Assembly: GCA_017522685.1 (NCBI GenBank)
Contig: JAFWYN010000027.1
Coordinates: 1-64,000, forward strand
Direction: 5' to 3'
Length of the DNA: 64,000 nt
Source of the DNA: Lachnospiraceae bacterium
GTDB lineage: Bacteria > Bacillota_A > Clostridia > Lachnospirales > Lachnospiraceae
Position numbers and translations under genes: made by a program. Below are positions 51,423 through 60,587 of this stretch, in pieces (the stretch's first letter is position 1; each line of letters starts with the position of its first letter). Under the pieces are notes generated by a model. It was not told the origin of the DNA. It searched no databases and saw nothing but the letters and a program-made list of their open reading frames with translations.

Positions 51423-54419
51423 TTATAACTTTTTTCTCGGGTCAATCTTGTACACTTTGCCTTCCTCCAGACTTAAAAAAGGTCCGGGCACACGGAACAT
51501 CATGGCAGGTACTCCGTAGAAGTCGGTTTCTACCCCATCCTGACATCCCACAAAGCCTACTCCGGAAGGTTCTTCCAGATAACCATTTTCTTCTCCCACA
51601 AAGCTTCTGAAGTTCAGACTGTCAGATGCTTTGCCAAAGCTTACCGTATATTCCTTGGTATCCACTTGGATGTCAAACCAGCCCTGCTGTCCCTCCGTAT
51701 CAAATCCGTAGAACTCCTGCCAGCCCTGCAAATCCATAAGTGCCTCCGGTGCGGGATACATAACTCTTAAGAATCCTCCCGGCATCTTTACATACAGATT
51801 ACCCTGGGCATCATTTTCCTTGGTAGGGAACTTAATCGCCGCTTCCTTACAATCATAGAAAATATTATTGTAAATGCGGGCTTCTCTGGAAGTACCTCCA
51901 CGCTTATCCCTGTCAATTCTGAAGGCCACAGGCTTTGCAAAATATCCTGCACTGCGACAATTACCGATCAGGTTGTTTACAATATGTAAGCGGTCCGTAC
52001 CCTCTCCGTATACAGCGTAACCATTCACCACATTATGCTCTTCCATCTTGTACCAGCCGGAAGAACCGGGCTCTACAGGTACCTGCTTCGGGTCAAAGCG
52101 ACCTTCAATATTCCAGAAAATATTGTTGTCAATCAGATTGATGCCATCCCTGCTGCATTCGATAAAGATAGCTTCTCTCTGCTCGATACCGTCTAAGAAC
52201 AGATTGCTTGTAATACGGTTATTTTCATTGCCGCAATCCAGCCACAAATGATCTGCTCTAAAGGTCTTTTCAAAAATATTACGACGAATCAGACTATCCA
52301 CCGTATTATGGGTCTTAATGGCACCTGCCTCCCAGGACAGCTCCATCTTCTGCCAACCGGTACCGCTAATCAGATTGTCCTCTATCAATAAATGGGTGGC
52401 AAACATACCCGCAATACCGCATACACCCACATCACGAATCTCACAACCTCGAATCACGGTATATCCCAAAGGTATGGACGGGTCAAAGGTATGGTGCCAG
52501 CACTCATTACCGATATCAATACCCACTCCGTTGGACCAGTCTATCTTACAGTTTTCGATGATCCAGTGATGTCCTCTGTAGCAGGAAATGGCTCCTCTCT
52601 GAGGTACCGGCGCTCCTGTAGCGGCATGTGCACAGGTCAGTCCCTTTACCTTGATGTAGGAAAGGAATGGCTTGTCCGGTGCAAAGCACTGCTCTCTTAC
52701 GGTCAGCTCAATCACATGGTCTGCCGGGTCTGCATCGCCTTCCAGTCGGAAATGTACGGTCTGACCATTGGCCTCTACCCAGTAGGAACCGGGCATTCCT
52801 GCCATCTGGTTGTACAATGCCACCTGCTTTAAGGGCTTGCCGTCGCAGAAAACCATACCTCTGCGGTTTAAGTAGGTAGTCATATCCGTCTTATCGTACT
52901 CTATAAACAATCTGTCATGCAAAATATTGACAGCACAGAAAGGATTGTATCCCTTAAACATCTCAGGATCCAGCTTCACTTCCCAAATCTTCAAGCCGCT
53001 CAAAGACTCCTTCGGCACTCCCCAGCCCAGATTCCAACCCTCACTGGGACTGAATTTATCCACCACTTCGGAAGCCTTGATGACTACTTCGCCATCGCCG
53101 TAAGCTTCGTAACTTACCATCTGGTCCGGTGCTTCTCCTCCAAAGGCAGGTTTTACACATTCCCTGTATACACCGCCGTGAATCCACACTCTTTCTCCGG
53201 CCTTCGCCACATTCGCAGCTGCCTGAATGGTGGCAAAGGGATGCTCGGCACTACCGTAACCGGCATCAGATGCTCCCGGTGCGGAAGGATTTACATGGTA
53301 CTCCTTCGTATAGGCGGTTTCTTTCTCCCAGAAGTCAAATCGGTCACCCTCCGGCAATCTCTCAGCCGTATCCCTCTCCATCTGACCGGGAATACGAACC
53401 ACTGCATAATAAGACTCTTTCTTCTTGTAGCCTTCTCCGAATAACAGAGGATAGCTCTTCTCTCTACGGAAGCCTGTCAGCCAGCTTTCGTCGTCCTTCA
53501 TACCCCACACGGTAACATTGGTAATATTGGCTTTTCCTTCCTTCTTTGCCTTTACCAGCATGCGGAACAAATTGGCATAGGCAAATGCCAGACTCTTCAT
53601 ACCGTCTGCGGAAGGGTCTGTGGCATGAATATCCAGCTCTGTCAGATGCACTTCCAAGCCCAAAGCACCGTAGGTATGCAGTGCCTTCTCATACTCCCAC
53701 ATATTGAAGTCCTTCTGTACCAGATGGGTCTGCATGCCCATACCGTCGATTAAGCCTTCCTTCTTCAAAGGCTCCAAAATCAACTTGCAGATATGTTCGC
53801 ACTTAAAAGGCAAAAAGGTATTGTAATCATTATAGAAGAGCTTTACGTCCCGGTCCGCATACTTTCTGGCAAAGCGGAAAGCATACTCTATAAACTCCGG
53901 TCCTACGGTCTGATACCAGGGGGAACGCTTTCTCCAGCAATCCGGCTCATTTTCCTCCATGGCTTCATTTACCACGTCCCAGGCGTAAATCACACCGGGA
54001 TACTCAGTCTGTACAAAGGTAAGCACGCCCTTGATATAGGCTTCCATACGTGCCAGCATGGTTTCCTTATCTGCAAAGGGTGCACTCATATCCTTACTGT
54101 AATCCTTCTTAAAAAACCAGAAGGGGGTCTGGTTATGCCATACAAGTGTATGGCCTCTCAAGCCGATACCGCTCTCCTTGGCAAATTCCAGATAGGGTCT
54201 GGCCCGGTCAAAGGTCAGTGCCGGACAAAGATTATACTTTTCCGGATTCTCAGTATTTTCCTTTTCATCCAGAAAATACATGGGCTTCATATCGTTTTCA
54301 GCGGTGAAGCTGCTGTAATGCTTTCTCAATTCCTGCTTTGCTTTTGCTGAAGTGATATTGCGGAAGGAAACCGAAGTTCCTATGGTAAAATACGGTTCAT
54401 ACACTTTCTTTAAGCTCAC
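51423..54419 (-). CDS. GH10 xylanase - GH120-like beta-xylosidase fusion enzyme
   Basis: 998 residues, no signal peptide, so probably cytoplasmic. Residues 1-345 form a GH10 barrel with acid/base Glu152 (DVVNEAM) and nucleophile Glu261 (LTELDIH). From about 372 a right-handed beta-helix begins (EYHVNPS, HPFATIQAAANVAKAG, GVYRECVKP) that resembles GH120 beta-xylosidase XylC. The LWLD aspartate and the AIFIECS glutamate correspond to its nucleophile and acid, and the CFAP/YIKVKG/AHAATGAP insert is also present. One chain would thus cut xylo-oligosaccharides internally and release xylose. The start overlaps the upstream gene stop by 4 nt (ATGA). Confidence 0.82.
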   Translation of the reverse strand: MSLKKVYEPYFTIGTSVSFRNITSAKAKQELRKHYSSFTAENDMKPMYFLDEKENTENPEKYNLCPALTFDRARPYLEFAKESGIGLRGHTLVWHNQTPFWFFKKDYSKDMSAPFADKETMLARMEAYIKGVLTFVQTEYPGVIYAWDVVNEAMEENEPDCWRKRSPWYQTVGPEFIEYAFRFARKYADRDVKLFYNDYNTFLPFKCEHICKLILEPLKKEGLIDGMGMQTHLVQKDFNMWEYEKALHTYGALGLEVHLTELDIHATDPSADGMKSLAFAYANLFRMLVKAKKEGKANITNVTVWGMKDDESWLTGFRREKSYPLLFGEGYKKKESYYAVVRIPGQMERDTAERLPEGDRFDFWEKETAYTKEYHVNPSAPGASDAGYGSAEHPFATIQAAANVAKAGERVWIHGGVYRECVKPAFGGEAPDQMVSYEAYGDGEVVIKASEVVDKFSPSEGWNLGWGVPKESLSGLKIWEVKLDPEMFKGYNPFCAVNILHDRLFIEYDKTDMTTYLNRRGMVFCDGKPLKQVALYNQMAGMPGSYWVEANGQTVHFRLEGDADPADHVIELTVREQCFAPDKPFLSYIKVKGLTCAHAATGAPVPQRGAISCYRGHHWIIENCKIDWSNGVGIDIGNECWHHTFDPSIPLGYTVIRGCEIRDVGVCGIAGMFATHLLIEDNLISGTGWQKMELSWEAGAIKTHNTVDSLIRRNIFEKTFRADHLWLDCGNENNRITSNLFLDGIEQREAIFIECSRDGINLIDNNIFWNIEGRFDPKQVPVEPGSSGWYKMEEHNVVNGYAVYGEGTDRLHIVNNLIGNCRSAGYFAKPVAFRIDRDKRGGTSREARIYNNIFYDCKEAAIKFPTKENDAQGNLYVKMPGGFLRVMYPAPEALMDLQGWQEFYGFDTEGQQGWFDIQVDTKEYTVSFGKASDSLNFRSFVGEENGYLEEPSGVGFVGCQDGVETDFYGVPAMMFRVPGPFLSLEEGKVYKIDPRKKL

Positions 54420-55960
54420 TTATTTATCCTCCTTTTTCTGACTCTGATAGCCATATAGGGCTTGCCTCCTACCAGAATCCTGAATTTTCCTTTAAAAGTT
54501 CCCTGGGGTACTATCTCCATATTCCAGGTATCTATCACATCCACTTCATATTCTGTGGTATCATCAAAATACATATCCCTGTACAAAGGTCTGAGGTATG
54601 TAAAATAAAACAGATAAAACTCCTTGCACCCATCCTCCGTGGTAGCTGCTACCGCATCCCAGTACTGAGGCAGGAAACGTAATCCCTGTCTCCCCGGAAT
54701 GTCCTTTAATATGTCATACAGGAAAGCAATGCGCTTAGGGCTCTCCCCATGAAGCACTCCACCGTGGGACCACCAAAGCTTGGCATGGTCCATGGTTTCA
54801 TCTGCCGCAAATAAATAGGTCTCTCCATGTCCTACATAGCCGCCTCGCATGGTAGCTTCCCAGAAACGTCTGGTCATCTCTTCCGGGCCTATATTGCCCC
54901 AGCCCAAATCAATATTGCCTTCGTAAAGAATCTCGTCCCAAACCACCGGTTTTCCGTACTTCTGACGAATCTCTGCGGTCAACTCCGTGGCTTTGTAACG
55001 GTCTGTTCCCTGACAACTGCAATGGGTGATCCATTCCCTGCTGAAATCATAAAAGGCCGGTCCGTTATGTACGGAACACATTCTTTTATAAGGGTCCTCT
55101 TTATGTATTAATTCTCCGATTCTGTCCCAGTCCTCTATGGTCTTGGTCTTTACGTAATCATATTCATTGGCCAGGGACCACCATATATTCCGATAGGCAC
55201 CGTAACGGGCCACCACATAGCTTATGTAGAAGTCATCGTATTCTGCGCCCATGCCGTCAAAGCCCCAACGGTCATAAGGGTGGAACAATATCAAATCTGC
55301 CTGGATATTTCGCTCCATTAACTGTTCAATCCGCTTATCAAAGCGCTTAAAATGCTCCGGATTAAATACTTTGAAGTCCCAGTGATTGGAAGATTTATCC
55401 TCCATATACTCAAACATGGTACTGCGATTCAGCCTGCTGTTATCACAGGGTGTTCCTACATAGGGAAAGGTAATTGGGTCTTCATAATTGTAATCATAAT
55501 GCTTGGGGAACATGCAGAATCTGATTTTATTAAATGCATTCTCATCCAATGTCTGCAATGTCTGCTCCTGCATTTCATGGGTTTGATGTACCCATGCATA
55601 ACAGGTGGTTCCCAAGGAATAATAGGAACTTCCGTCCGCATATTTCAAATGATAGGTGTCAGACACCTGTACCGGTCCGTGATTGTTGCCGGTGGGTGCC
55701 GTCACCAGGAACTCTCCCGCAAGCTTCTTATCCGCATAGCTTCCGCCAACTTCAAAGGTATATGTACCTTCATAGGAGGGCATGAAACGTACCACATATT
55801 CACCATCTCCGTCATAAAATCCTAAAATGGTCTTTTGCTCCTTCGCTCCCGTAAAGGTAGCCCGGATTTCATATTCCGCAAATGGATTGCCATCGGTTCG
55901 CCCCTGGGTACGAATCTCAAAAACACTCCATCTTTCAACTGTTTTTGTATATTCAATCAT
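54416..55960 (-). CDS. Putative glycoside hydrolase, DUF5060/DUF4038/DUF5605-type
   Basis: 514 residues, no signal peptide. An N-terminal beta-sandwich (about 1-95, ERWSVFEI...GEYVVRFMPSYEGTYTFEV) precedes a TIM barrel beginning YHLKYADGSSYYSLGTTCYAW, then a C-terminal beta domain. Likely acid/base Glu in WWSLANEYD and nucleophile Glu in PVVWDEILYEG fit a clan GH-A enzyme. It acts on a plant polysaccharide fragment; a xylan side-chain or xylo-oligosaccharide activity is inferred from the overlapping GH10-GH120 gene. AAGGAG lies 9 nt before the ATG. Confidence 0.78.
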   Translation of the reverse strand: MIEYTKTVERWSVFEIRTQGRTDGNPFAEYEIRATFTGAKEQKTILGFYDGDGEYVVRFMPSYEGTYTFEVGGSYADKKLAGEFLVTAPTGNNHGPVQVSDTYHLKYADGSSYYSLGTTCYAWVHQTHEMQEQTLQTLDENAFNKIRFCMFPKHYDYNYEDPITFPYVGTPCDNSRLNRSTMFEYMEDKSSNHWDFKVFNPEHFKRFDKRIEQLMERNIQADLILFHPYDRWGFDGMGAEYDDFYISYVVARYGAYRNIWWSLANEYDYVKTKTIEDWDRIGELIHKEDPYKRMCSVHNGPAFYDFSREWITHCSCQGTDRYKATELTAEIRQKYGKPVVWDEILYEGNIDLGWGNIGPEEMTRRFWEATMRGGYVGHGETYLFAADETMDHAKLWWSHGGVLHGESPKRIAFLYDILKDIPGRQGLRFLPQYWDAVAATTEDGCKEFYLFYFTYLRPLYRDMYFDDTTEYEVDVIDTWNMEIVPQGTFKGKFRILVGGKPYMAIRVRKRRINK

Positions 55961-56056
55961 AGCACAATACTCCTTGTGACCATTCTACTTGATACGGTCC
56001 GGCTGTGGCTACTCGCTTTTTGCTAAATTCTGCCCATTTTTATACATTCTATAATG

Positions 56057-56110
56057 CTAAAAAAGCGGATACCCGCGTATCCGCTTGGGAGAATTGCTTC
56101 GCAATTCTCC
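56057..56110 (-). other. Two adjacent strong hairpins, the distal one terminator-like
   Basis: AAGCGGATAC-CCGC-GTATCCGCTT (56063-56086) with a minus-strand TTTTTT tail is a rho-independent terminator. Next to it GGAGAATTGC-TTC-GCAATTCTCC (56088-56110) is a perfect 10-bp stem. Both lie between hpf and the glycosidase gene. Confidence 0.65.
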
Positions 56111-56150
56111 TTAATCTCCACTACTGTACTCGCGCAATTTCCTATAGTTT

Positions 56151-56180
56151 AAAAAACCCGCACACCCAATGTGTGCGGGT
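56151..56180 (-). terminator. Terminator of hpf
   Basis: CCCGCACAC pairs with GTGTGCGGG around a 5-nt loop, followed by TTTTTT, right after the hpf stop codon. Confidence 0.85.
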
Positions 56181-56192
56181 CTTCATCATACT

Positions 56193-56720
56193 TTATTCTT
56201 CCGGTTCAATCAAACCATATGTATCGCCTTTTCTCTTGTATACTACATTTACCTGATCTGTTTCTGCATTACAGAATACATAGAAGCTGTGTCCCAAAAG
56301 TTCCATCTGGATACATGCATCTTCAGGATACATAGGCTTGATATCAAACTTCTTGGTACGAACAATCTTGATTTCATCATCCTGTTCTTCCACTGTCTCG
56401 ATGAAAGCCTGACTGAAAGAAGCTGCACTCTGCTTCTTATCCACGATTTTCTTGCGATACTTCTTCAGCTGTCTTTCAATCACTTCCTCTACCAGGTCAA
56501 TGGATACATACATATCATTGCTCACCTGCTCAGAACGAATAATGCTACCCTTTACAGGTATGGTTACCTCTATCTTTTGTCTCTCCTTTTCTACGCTTAA
56601 TGTTACATGTACTTCTGTGTCGGGATTAAAATACTTGTCAAGCTTACTCAGCTTGTCCTCAACTGCGCCCTTTAAACCGGGTGTTAATTCGATATTTTTT
56701 CCTACAATAATAAATTTCAT
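56193..56720 (-). CDS. hpf: Ribosome hibernation promoting factor, long form
   Basis: About 175 residues. The N-terminal YfiA/RaiA domain (MKFIIVGKNIELTPGLKGAVEDKLSKL, described by its KNIExTxxLKxxVExKxxKL pattern) binds the ribosomal A/P region. The C-terminal domain (from about 118, KKFDIKPMYPEDACIQMELLGHSFYVF) dimerises 70S ribosomes into 100S particles. This two-domain long form is the Firmicute type. ATG 56720 is preferred, with AAAGGG at suitable distance; ATG 56729 abuts it. A long A/T-rich leader containing DnaA boxes lies upstream. Confidence 0.93.
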   Translation of the reverse strand: MKFIIVGKNIELTPGLKGAVEDKLSKLDKYFNPDTEVHVTLSVEKERQKIEVTIPVKGSIIRSEQVSNDMYVSIDLVEEVIERQLKKYRKKIVDKKQSAASFSQAFIETVEEQDDEIKIVRTKKFDIKPMYPEDACIQMELLGHSFYVFCNAETDQVNVVYKRKGDTYGLIEPEE

Positions 56721-56729
56721 GCAAATCAT

Positions 56730-57143
56730 CCCTTTCCGTCTTTTATTGTAGATTCATTATAGCATTTTTTATTTCGTTTTGCAACAATTTAAGCAATTTT
56801 TTATATGTTTTTGACTTCAAAAATGTCAACAGATTTTTTGTTTTTTTTCGCATATTTCTTAAATTTATGAGAACTATACAAAACAGACGTTCAAAAGGTT
56901 ACCATAATAATTCTGCCCGATTTACATAAAAAAGCTGTGGATAATGTGTATAACTTCGTGTATAAATCATTTTTTATCGAATTTTGGTTGTTTTGCATGT
57001 GGATAACTATCTACTTATAAACATCAACAAAACTAACGTTTTTGCGTAAACGTTTTCGTATTTGTTGAAAATGCACAAGGCACAATTTGTCAATAGTAAA
57101 AATGGTCCAAAAAAGATTTTAGACAATTTATGACACAATCAAC
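56730..57143. other. A/T-rich 410-nt intergenic region with DnaA boxes
   Basis: No gene. Bases 56760-56870 are very A/T-rich with T-runs, and 56936-57006 contain a DnaA-box cluster. The region also holds the hpf promoter. Confidence 0.6.
56936..57006 (-). promoter_or_regulatory. DnaA-box cluster
   Basis: Perfect TTATCCACA on the minus strand at 56936-56944 and 56998-57006, TTATACACA at 56945-56953 directly beside the first, and TTATACACG (one mismatch) at 56957-56965. All four are in the same orientation within 71 bp. Confidence 0.6.
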
Positions 57144-57174
57144 AAGAGGACAATTTTCTTCAAATTGTCCTCTT
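57144..57174 (-). terminator. Hairpin terminator of the NlpC/P60 gene
   Basis: A perfect 13-bp stem AAGAGGACAATTT/AAATTGTCCTCTT with a 5-nt loop lies 8 nt past the stop. The U-run is weak. Confidence 0.6.
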
Positions 57175-57181
57175 ACGCCTC

Positions 57182-58294
57182 TTAAAAAATTCTTCTGATT
57201 GCCAATATCTTACGATATGCCGCCTTGGAAACCTTTATACCATCCTTCTCGTTGGATGCATGAACAATCATACCATCGCCGATATAAAGTGCCACATGTC
57301 CGGAATAGCAAATCAAATCTCCGGGCAATGCATTTTCCAGACCGTTCACTGCGTATCCCTGCTTTCTGTCCGCTGCAGATGAATGAGGCAGGCTTACACC
57401 AAACTCTTCATACACCTTCATGACAAATCCGGAACAATCCACACCATTTGTAAGGCTGGTACCGCCCCACACATAGGGATTGCCTATAAACTGTACCGCG
57501 TATTCCGCTACAGCAATACCCATCTCATTTTCATCGGTTACTTCTACCGTATCAATAATCTTCAGTGCTGCGCGGGTTCTGGCTTCTTCACTCTCCTGAC
57601 GTTCCTTCGCCAATCGCTCCTTTTCTTCCTCCTTGGTCTCCGCACGAATAAAATCTGTATATACCTTCACAAATTCACGGGATACCCAGCCGTAGCCTTC
57701 TTCAATATCCACCTTCACCCATTCATCGGTCTCTTCCAGAACCATCAGTTCATCCTCACCGACCACCATACCGATTACGGCAGCTTCCGAGTCCGCTTCT
57801 TCACGAACCAACAGTCTCTCGGATTTCACCTTCGCCATACGGGTTCCTACTTCCTCCGCAAGTGCTAAGGCTTCCTCACCCGTCGCACACAAATCCGCTT
57901 TTACAAAACCGGTCACATTACCGGATTTAATTTCATACCAACCGTCCTGTTCAGACAAAATGGTACCGGCCGCATTCTTATAAAACTTGCCCACAACCTT
58001 GCCCTTCTGTGCAGCTGTTTCTCTTACATTTATGTAATCCTTGGCTATGGAAATTACCAGATTCTCCAGATTTTCCTCTTCTTCAGATTCTTCGATTTCC
58101 TCCGGTTCTGCCACCTTCGGGGAAACCACCTGCTCCACACCACTCTCTTCCACACCTTCCGACAATACCACGCTGATACCGCTGCCGGGGAATATAGAAG
58201 AGATTCCTGCCGCCTGTGTCTGCATTTCAAATGAACCGAAACAAAGAATCAAAGATAATGTAATTGCCAAGCCTTTAGTGAATCTTTTCAGCAT
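57182..58294 (-). CDS. Secreted SH3-NlpC/P60 peptidoglycan hydrolase
   Basis: 370 residues. A signal peptide (to about 28) and an acidic linker precede two bacterial SH3 domains (about 85-138 and 150-215), a Glu/Arg-rich helical linker, and an NlpC/P60 domain with catalytic Cys287 (GVDCSGF), His333 (GHVALYIGDG) and a third polar residue near His345. It should cleave gamma-D-Glu-diamino acid peptide bonds in the cell wall (gamma-D-glutamyl endopeptidase type). GGAGG precedes the ATG. It is a monocistronic unit. Confidence 0.9.
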   Translation of the reverse strand: MLKRFTKGLAITLSLILCFGSFEMQTQAAGISSIFPGSGISVVLSEGVEESGVEQVVSPKVAEPEEIEESEEEENLENLVISIAKDYINVRETAAQKGKVVGKFYKNAAGTILSEQDGWYEIKSGNVTGFVKADLCATGEEALALAEEVGTRMAKVKSERLLVREEADSEAAVIGMVVGEDELMVLEETDEWVKVDIEEGYGWVSREFVKVYTDFIRAETKEEEKERLAKERQESEEARTRAALKIIDTVEVTDENEMGIAVAEYAVQFIGNPYVWGGTSLTNGVDCSGFVMKVYEEFGVSLPHSSAADRKQGYAVNGLENALPGDLICYSGHVALYIGDGMIVHASNEKDGIKVSKAAYRKILAIRRIF

Positions 58295-58371
58295 AACGCC
58301 TCCAATTTATTACAACTTTGTTACAACTTAAGCAATACTATATCATCAGAAAGCGTTTTTGTCAAGTTTCG

Positions 58372-58417
58372 AAAAAGAAAAAAGAGTGGCAAAACCCACG
58401 TTTTTACGCACTCTTTT
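58372..58417 (-). terminator. Terminator of trxB
   Basis: AAAAGAGTG pairs with CACTCTTTT, with inner AAAAC/GTTTT pairing; the minus strand continues TTCTTTTTC. Confidence 0.75.
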
Positions 58418-58444
58418 GACTTTTTACAATCCATTAATATTTTG

Positions 58445-59368
58445 TTAATATTTTAATTTCAGTTGCCCCACATAGGTTGCTGCACTGATAGCCGCATTCC
58501 CTCCGTCGGAAACCGCTGTAATAATCTGACGCAAATGCTTAGTCCGTGCATCTCCCGCCACGAAGATACCGGGTATATTTGAAATACCTTCTTCGCCGGC
58601 TTTGATATAGCCTCTTTCATCCTTCTCCACAAAATCCGGCACCCAATCGGTATTAGGATTCATACCCACTGCAACAAATACCCCAGCCACCGGCATCTGC
58701 TTCTTAGCGCCAGTCTTCTTATCCCAAAGCACCAACTCCTGTACCTGCTCTTCACCACAGATTTCCTCCACTGTGTGAGAATAAAGAATTTCCACATTTT
58801 CCAAGGACTTCAGCTGCTTCTGTAAAATCATGGCTCCACGGAACTCATCCCTTCGATGTATCACATACACCTTATCGCAATATCTTGCCAGAAAGGCTGC
58901 GTCCTCCAATGCCACATCACCGCCACCTACCACGGCTACGACCTTTCCTTTAAAGAAAGCACCATCGCAGGTAGCACAGTAGGATACCCCTCTGCCGGAA
59001 AGCTTCTCTTCTCCGGGCACTCCCAGCTTGGCATGCTCTGCACCCATTGCCAGAATCACGGCATGGGCTTCATAATTTCCCGAAGTCGTATGCACGGTTT
59101 TCACCTCACCATCCGAAAGCCCGGTCACCTCTCCTTCTGCAAAAGCTACCTCCAGCTTATCCGCATGGGCACGAAACTGCATGCCCATATCGAAACCGTT
59201 TATCCCCGGCAGCCCCAGATAATTGTCCACCTCGTAAGTATTCAACACCTGTCCGCCGCTCATATAATTCTTTTCTATTACCAAGGTTTCCAAGCCTGCT
59301 CTCTTCGCATATACTGCTGCCGAAAGTCCCGCAGGACCGGAACCGATGATGATTAAGTCGTAAACCAT
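58445..59368 (-). CDS. trxB: Thioredoxin reductase
   Basis: 307 residues from ATG 59368 (AGAGGT upstream; the longer frame to 59425 has no site). FAD motif GSGPAG (9-14), redox-active CATC (Cys131, Cys134), NADPH-binding GGGDVALEDA and C-terminal GIFVAGDARTK are all present. It transfers electrons from NADPH to thioredoxin. No thioredoxin gene is adjacent. Confidence 0.93.
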   Translation of the reverse strand: MVYDLIIIGSGPAGLSAAVYAKRAGLETLVIEKNYMSGGQVLNTYEVDNYLGLPGINGFDMGMQFRAHADKLEVAFAEGEVTGLSDGEVKTVHTTSGNYEAHAVILAMGAEHAKLGVPGEEKLSGRGVSYCATCDGAFFKGKVVAVVGGGDVALEDAAFLARYCDKVYVIHRRDEFRGAMILQKQLKSLENVEILYSHTVEEICGEEQVQELVLWDKKTGAKKQMPVAGVFVAVGMNPNTDWVPDFVEKDERGYIKAGEEGISNIPGIFVAGDARTKHLRQIITAVSDGGNAAISAATYVGQLKLKY

Positions 59369-59867
59369 AATGTACCTCTTTCCTGGGTTATCAATTACCC
59401 GCTGTTTGTTCTTATATTGTATCAATTTTTGTCATCCAATTCAAGGGTTGATGAAAGCCGGCATTTTCTCCCGAAATTCTTCAGCATAGTACAGCCAATT
59501 CCTTTTCTCCATGGCAGCTTTCTTTTTCCTGTCTTCTATTTACAAGCAACCTGCTTTTATGCTATGGTTTAATTGTATTTTCAGAATGGCGTGGCAGACA
59601 TTAAATACATTTTGGGCATATAGAAATTTTTCAGTCCAAAATACCCACAAAAACACCTGAAATGTGGGTATTTTAAAATACTTTTTCCTTATATGTCCAA
59701 AACGCCTCTGTTTTGACTTGAAATAAGAGAAATTCCCTTGATTTTTGGATATTTTTAGAAGAAAAATCTGTATATACCCAATCTGCCTAATAGCGAGGTA
59801 TAGTTCAATCAAGTTTTGTACATTCTGAAAAACTCATTTGTATAACACAGAACAGAAAGGGTTTCCC
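59369..59867. other. 500-nt gap between trxB and the SDR gene
   Basis: A/T-rich; holds divergent promoters and a nested inverted repeat (59609-59704). A 90-codon minus-strand frame at 59540-59812 lies across the repeat, has no ribosome site and reads like non-coding sequence. Confidence 0.45.
59609..59704. repeat. Nested inverted repeat of about 95 nt
   Basis: Outer TTTTGGGCATATA-like arms (59609-59622 and the inverse near 59691-59704, two mismatches) enclose a perfect 11-bp pair AAAATACCCAC (59638-59648) / GTGGGTATTTT (59664-59674). MITE-like or an RNA structure. Confidence 0.5.
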
Positions 59868-60587
59868 ATGAACAAGACCGCACTGATTACCGGTGCCTCC
59901 AGAGGTATCGGCAAAGCAATTGCAAAAGAATTTGCCGCACAAGGATATGATTTGTATCTGACCTGTATTTCATCCATAGAAGCTTTAAAAGAATATGCTT
60001 TAGAGCTGGAACAGACTTACGGCATACACTGTCTTGCCCTTCAGGCAGATATGGGTTGCTACGAAGAAGTGGCAAAGGTTTATGAACAGATTCCTGCACT
60101 GGACGTACTGGTGAATAATGCCGGCATCTCCTATGTAGGACTTTTATCCGACATGACACCTGAAGAATGGCACAAGGTCATGCACACCAATCTGGATGCC
60201 TGCTTTTATACCGCTAAGTTGGCCATCCCACTGATGCTTCAAAAACACAGCGGACGCATCATTAACATCAGCTCTGTCTGGGGCAATGTAGGTGCTTCCA
60301 TGGAGGTAGCTTACTCTGCTTCCAAGGGTGGTGTGAATACCTTCACCAAGGCTTTGGCCAAGGAACTGGCACCCAGCAATATTCAGGTCAACTCAATAGC
60401 CTGTGGACTGATTGATACGGATATGAATAAATGCTTTTCTCCCGAAGATTTGGAAGCGGTGACTGAAGAAATCCCTGCGGACCGCATGGGCAGCCCCGAG
60501 GAAATCGCCAAGTTAGCATACCAACTGGCTACTGCCCCTACTTATCTGACCGGACAGATTATTACAATAGACGGAGGCTGGACCTAA
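59868..60587 (+). CDS. SDR-family reductase, 3-oxoacyl-ACP reductase-like
   Basis: 239 residues from ATG 59868 (AAAGGG 8 nt upstream). Classical short-chain dehydrogenase: TGASRGIG NADP-binding loop (about 8-15), NNAG, catalytic Ser in ISSVW, YSASKGG (Tyr-x-x-x-Lys) and a C-terminal TGQIITIDGGW. FabG-like proteins reduce 3-oxoacyl thioesters, but outside a fatty-acid cluster the substrate remains open. It is convergent with, and overlaps by 4 nt, the TPR/DUF4037 gene. Confidence 0.87.
   Translation: MNKTALITGASRGIGKAIAKEFAAQGYDLYLTCISSIEALKEYALELEQTYGIHCLALQADMGCYEEVAKVYEQIPALDVLVNNAGISYVGLLSDMTPEEWHKVMHTNLDACFYTAKLAIPLMLQKHSGRIINISSVWGNVGASMEVAYSASKGGVNTFTKALAKELAPSNIQVNSIACGLIDTDMNKCFSPEDLEAVTEEIPADRMGSPEEIAKLAYQLATAPTYLTGQIITIDGGWT

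Noticed and set aside
56936..57006. DnaA-box cluster as the chromosomal origin
   Set aside because: No dnaA/dnaN, recF or rnpA neighbours, and gene orientation does not switch at the site.
59540..59812. 90-codon minus-strand open frame between trxB and the SDR gene
   Set aside because: No ribosome binding site, composition follows a nested inverted repeat, and no domain-like pattern; treated as non-coding.
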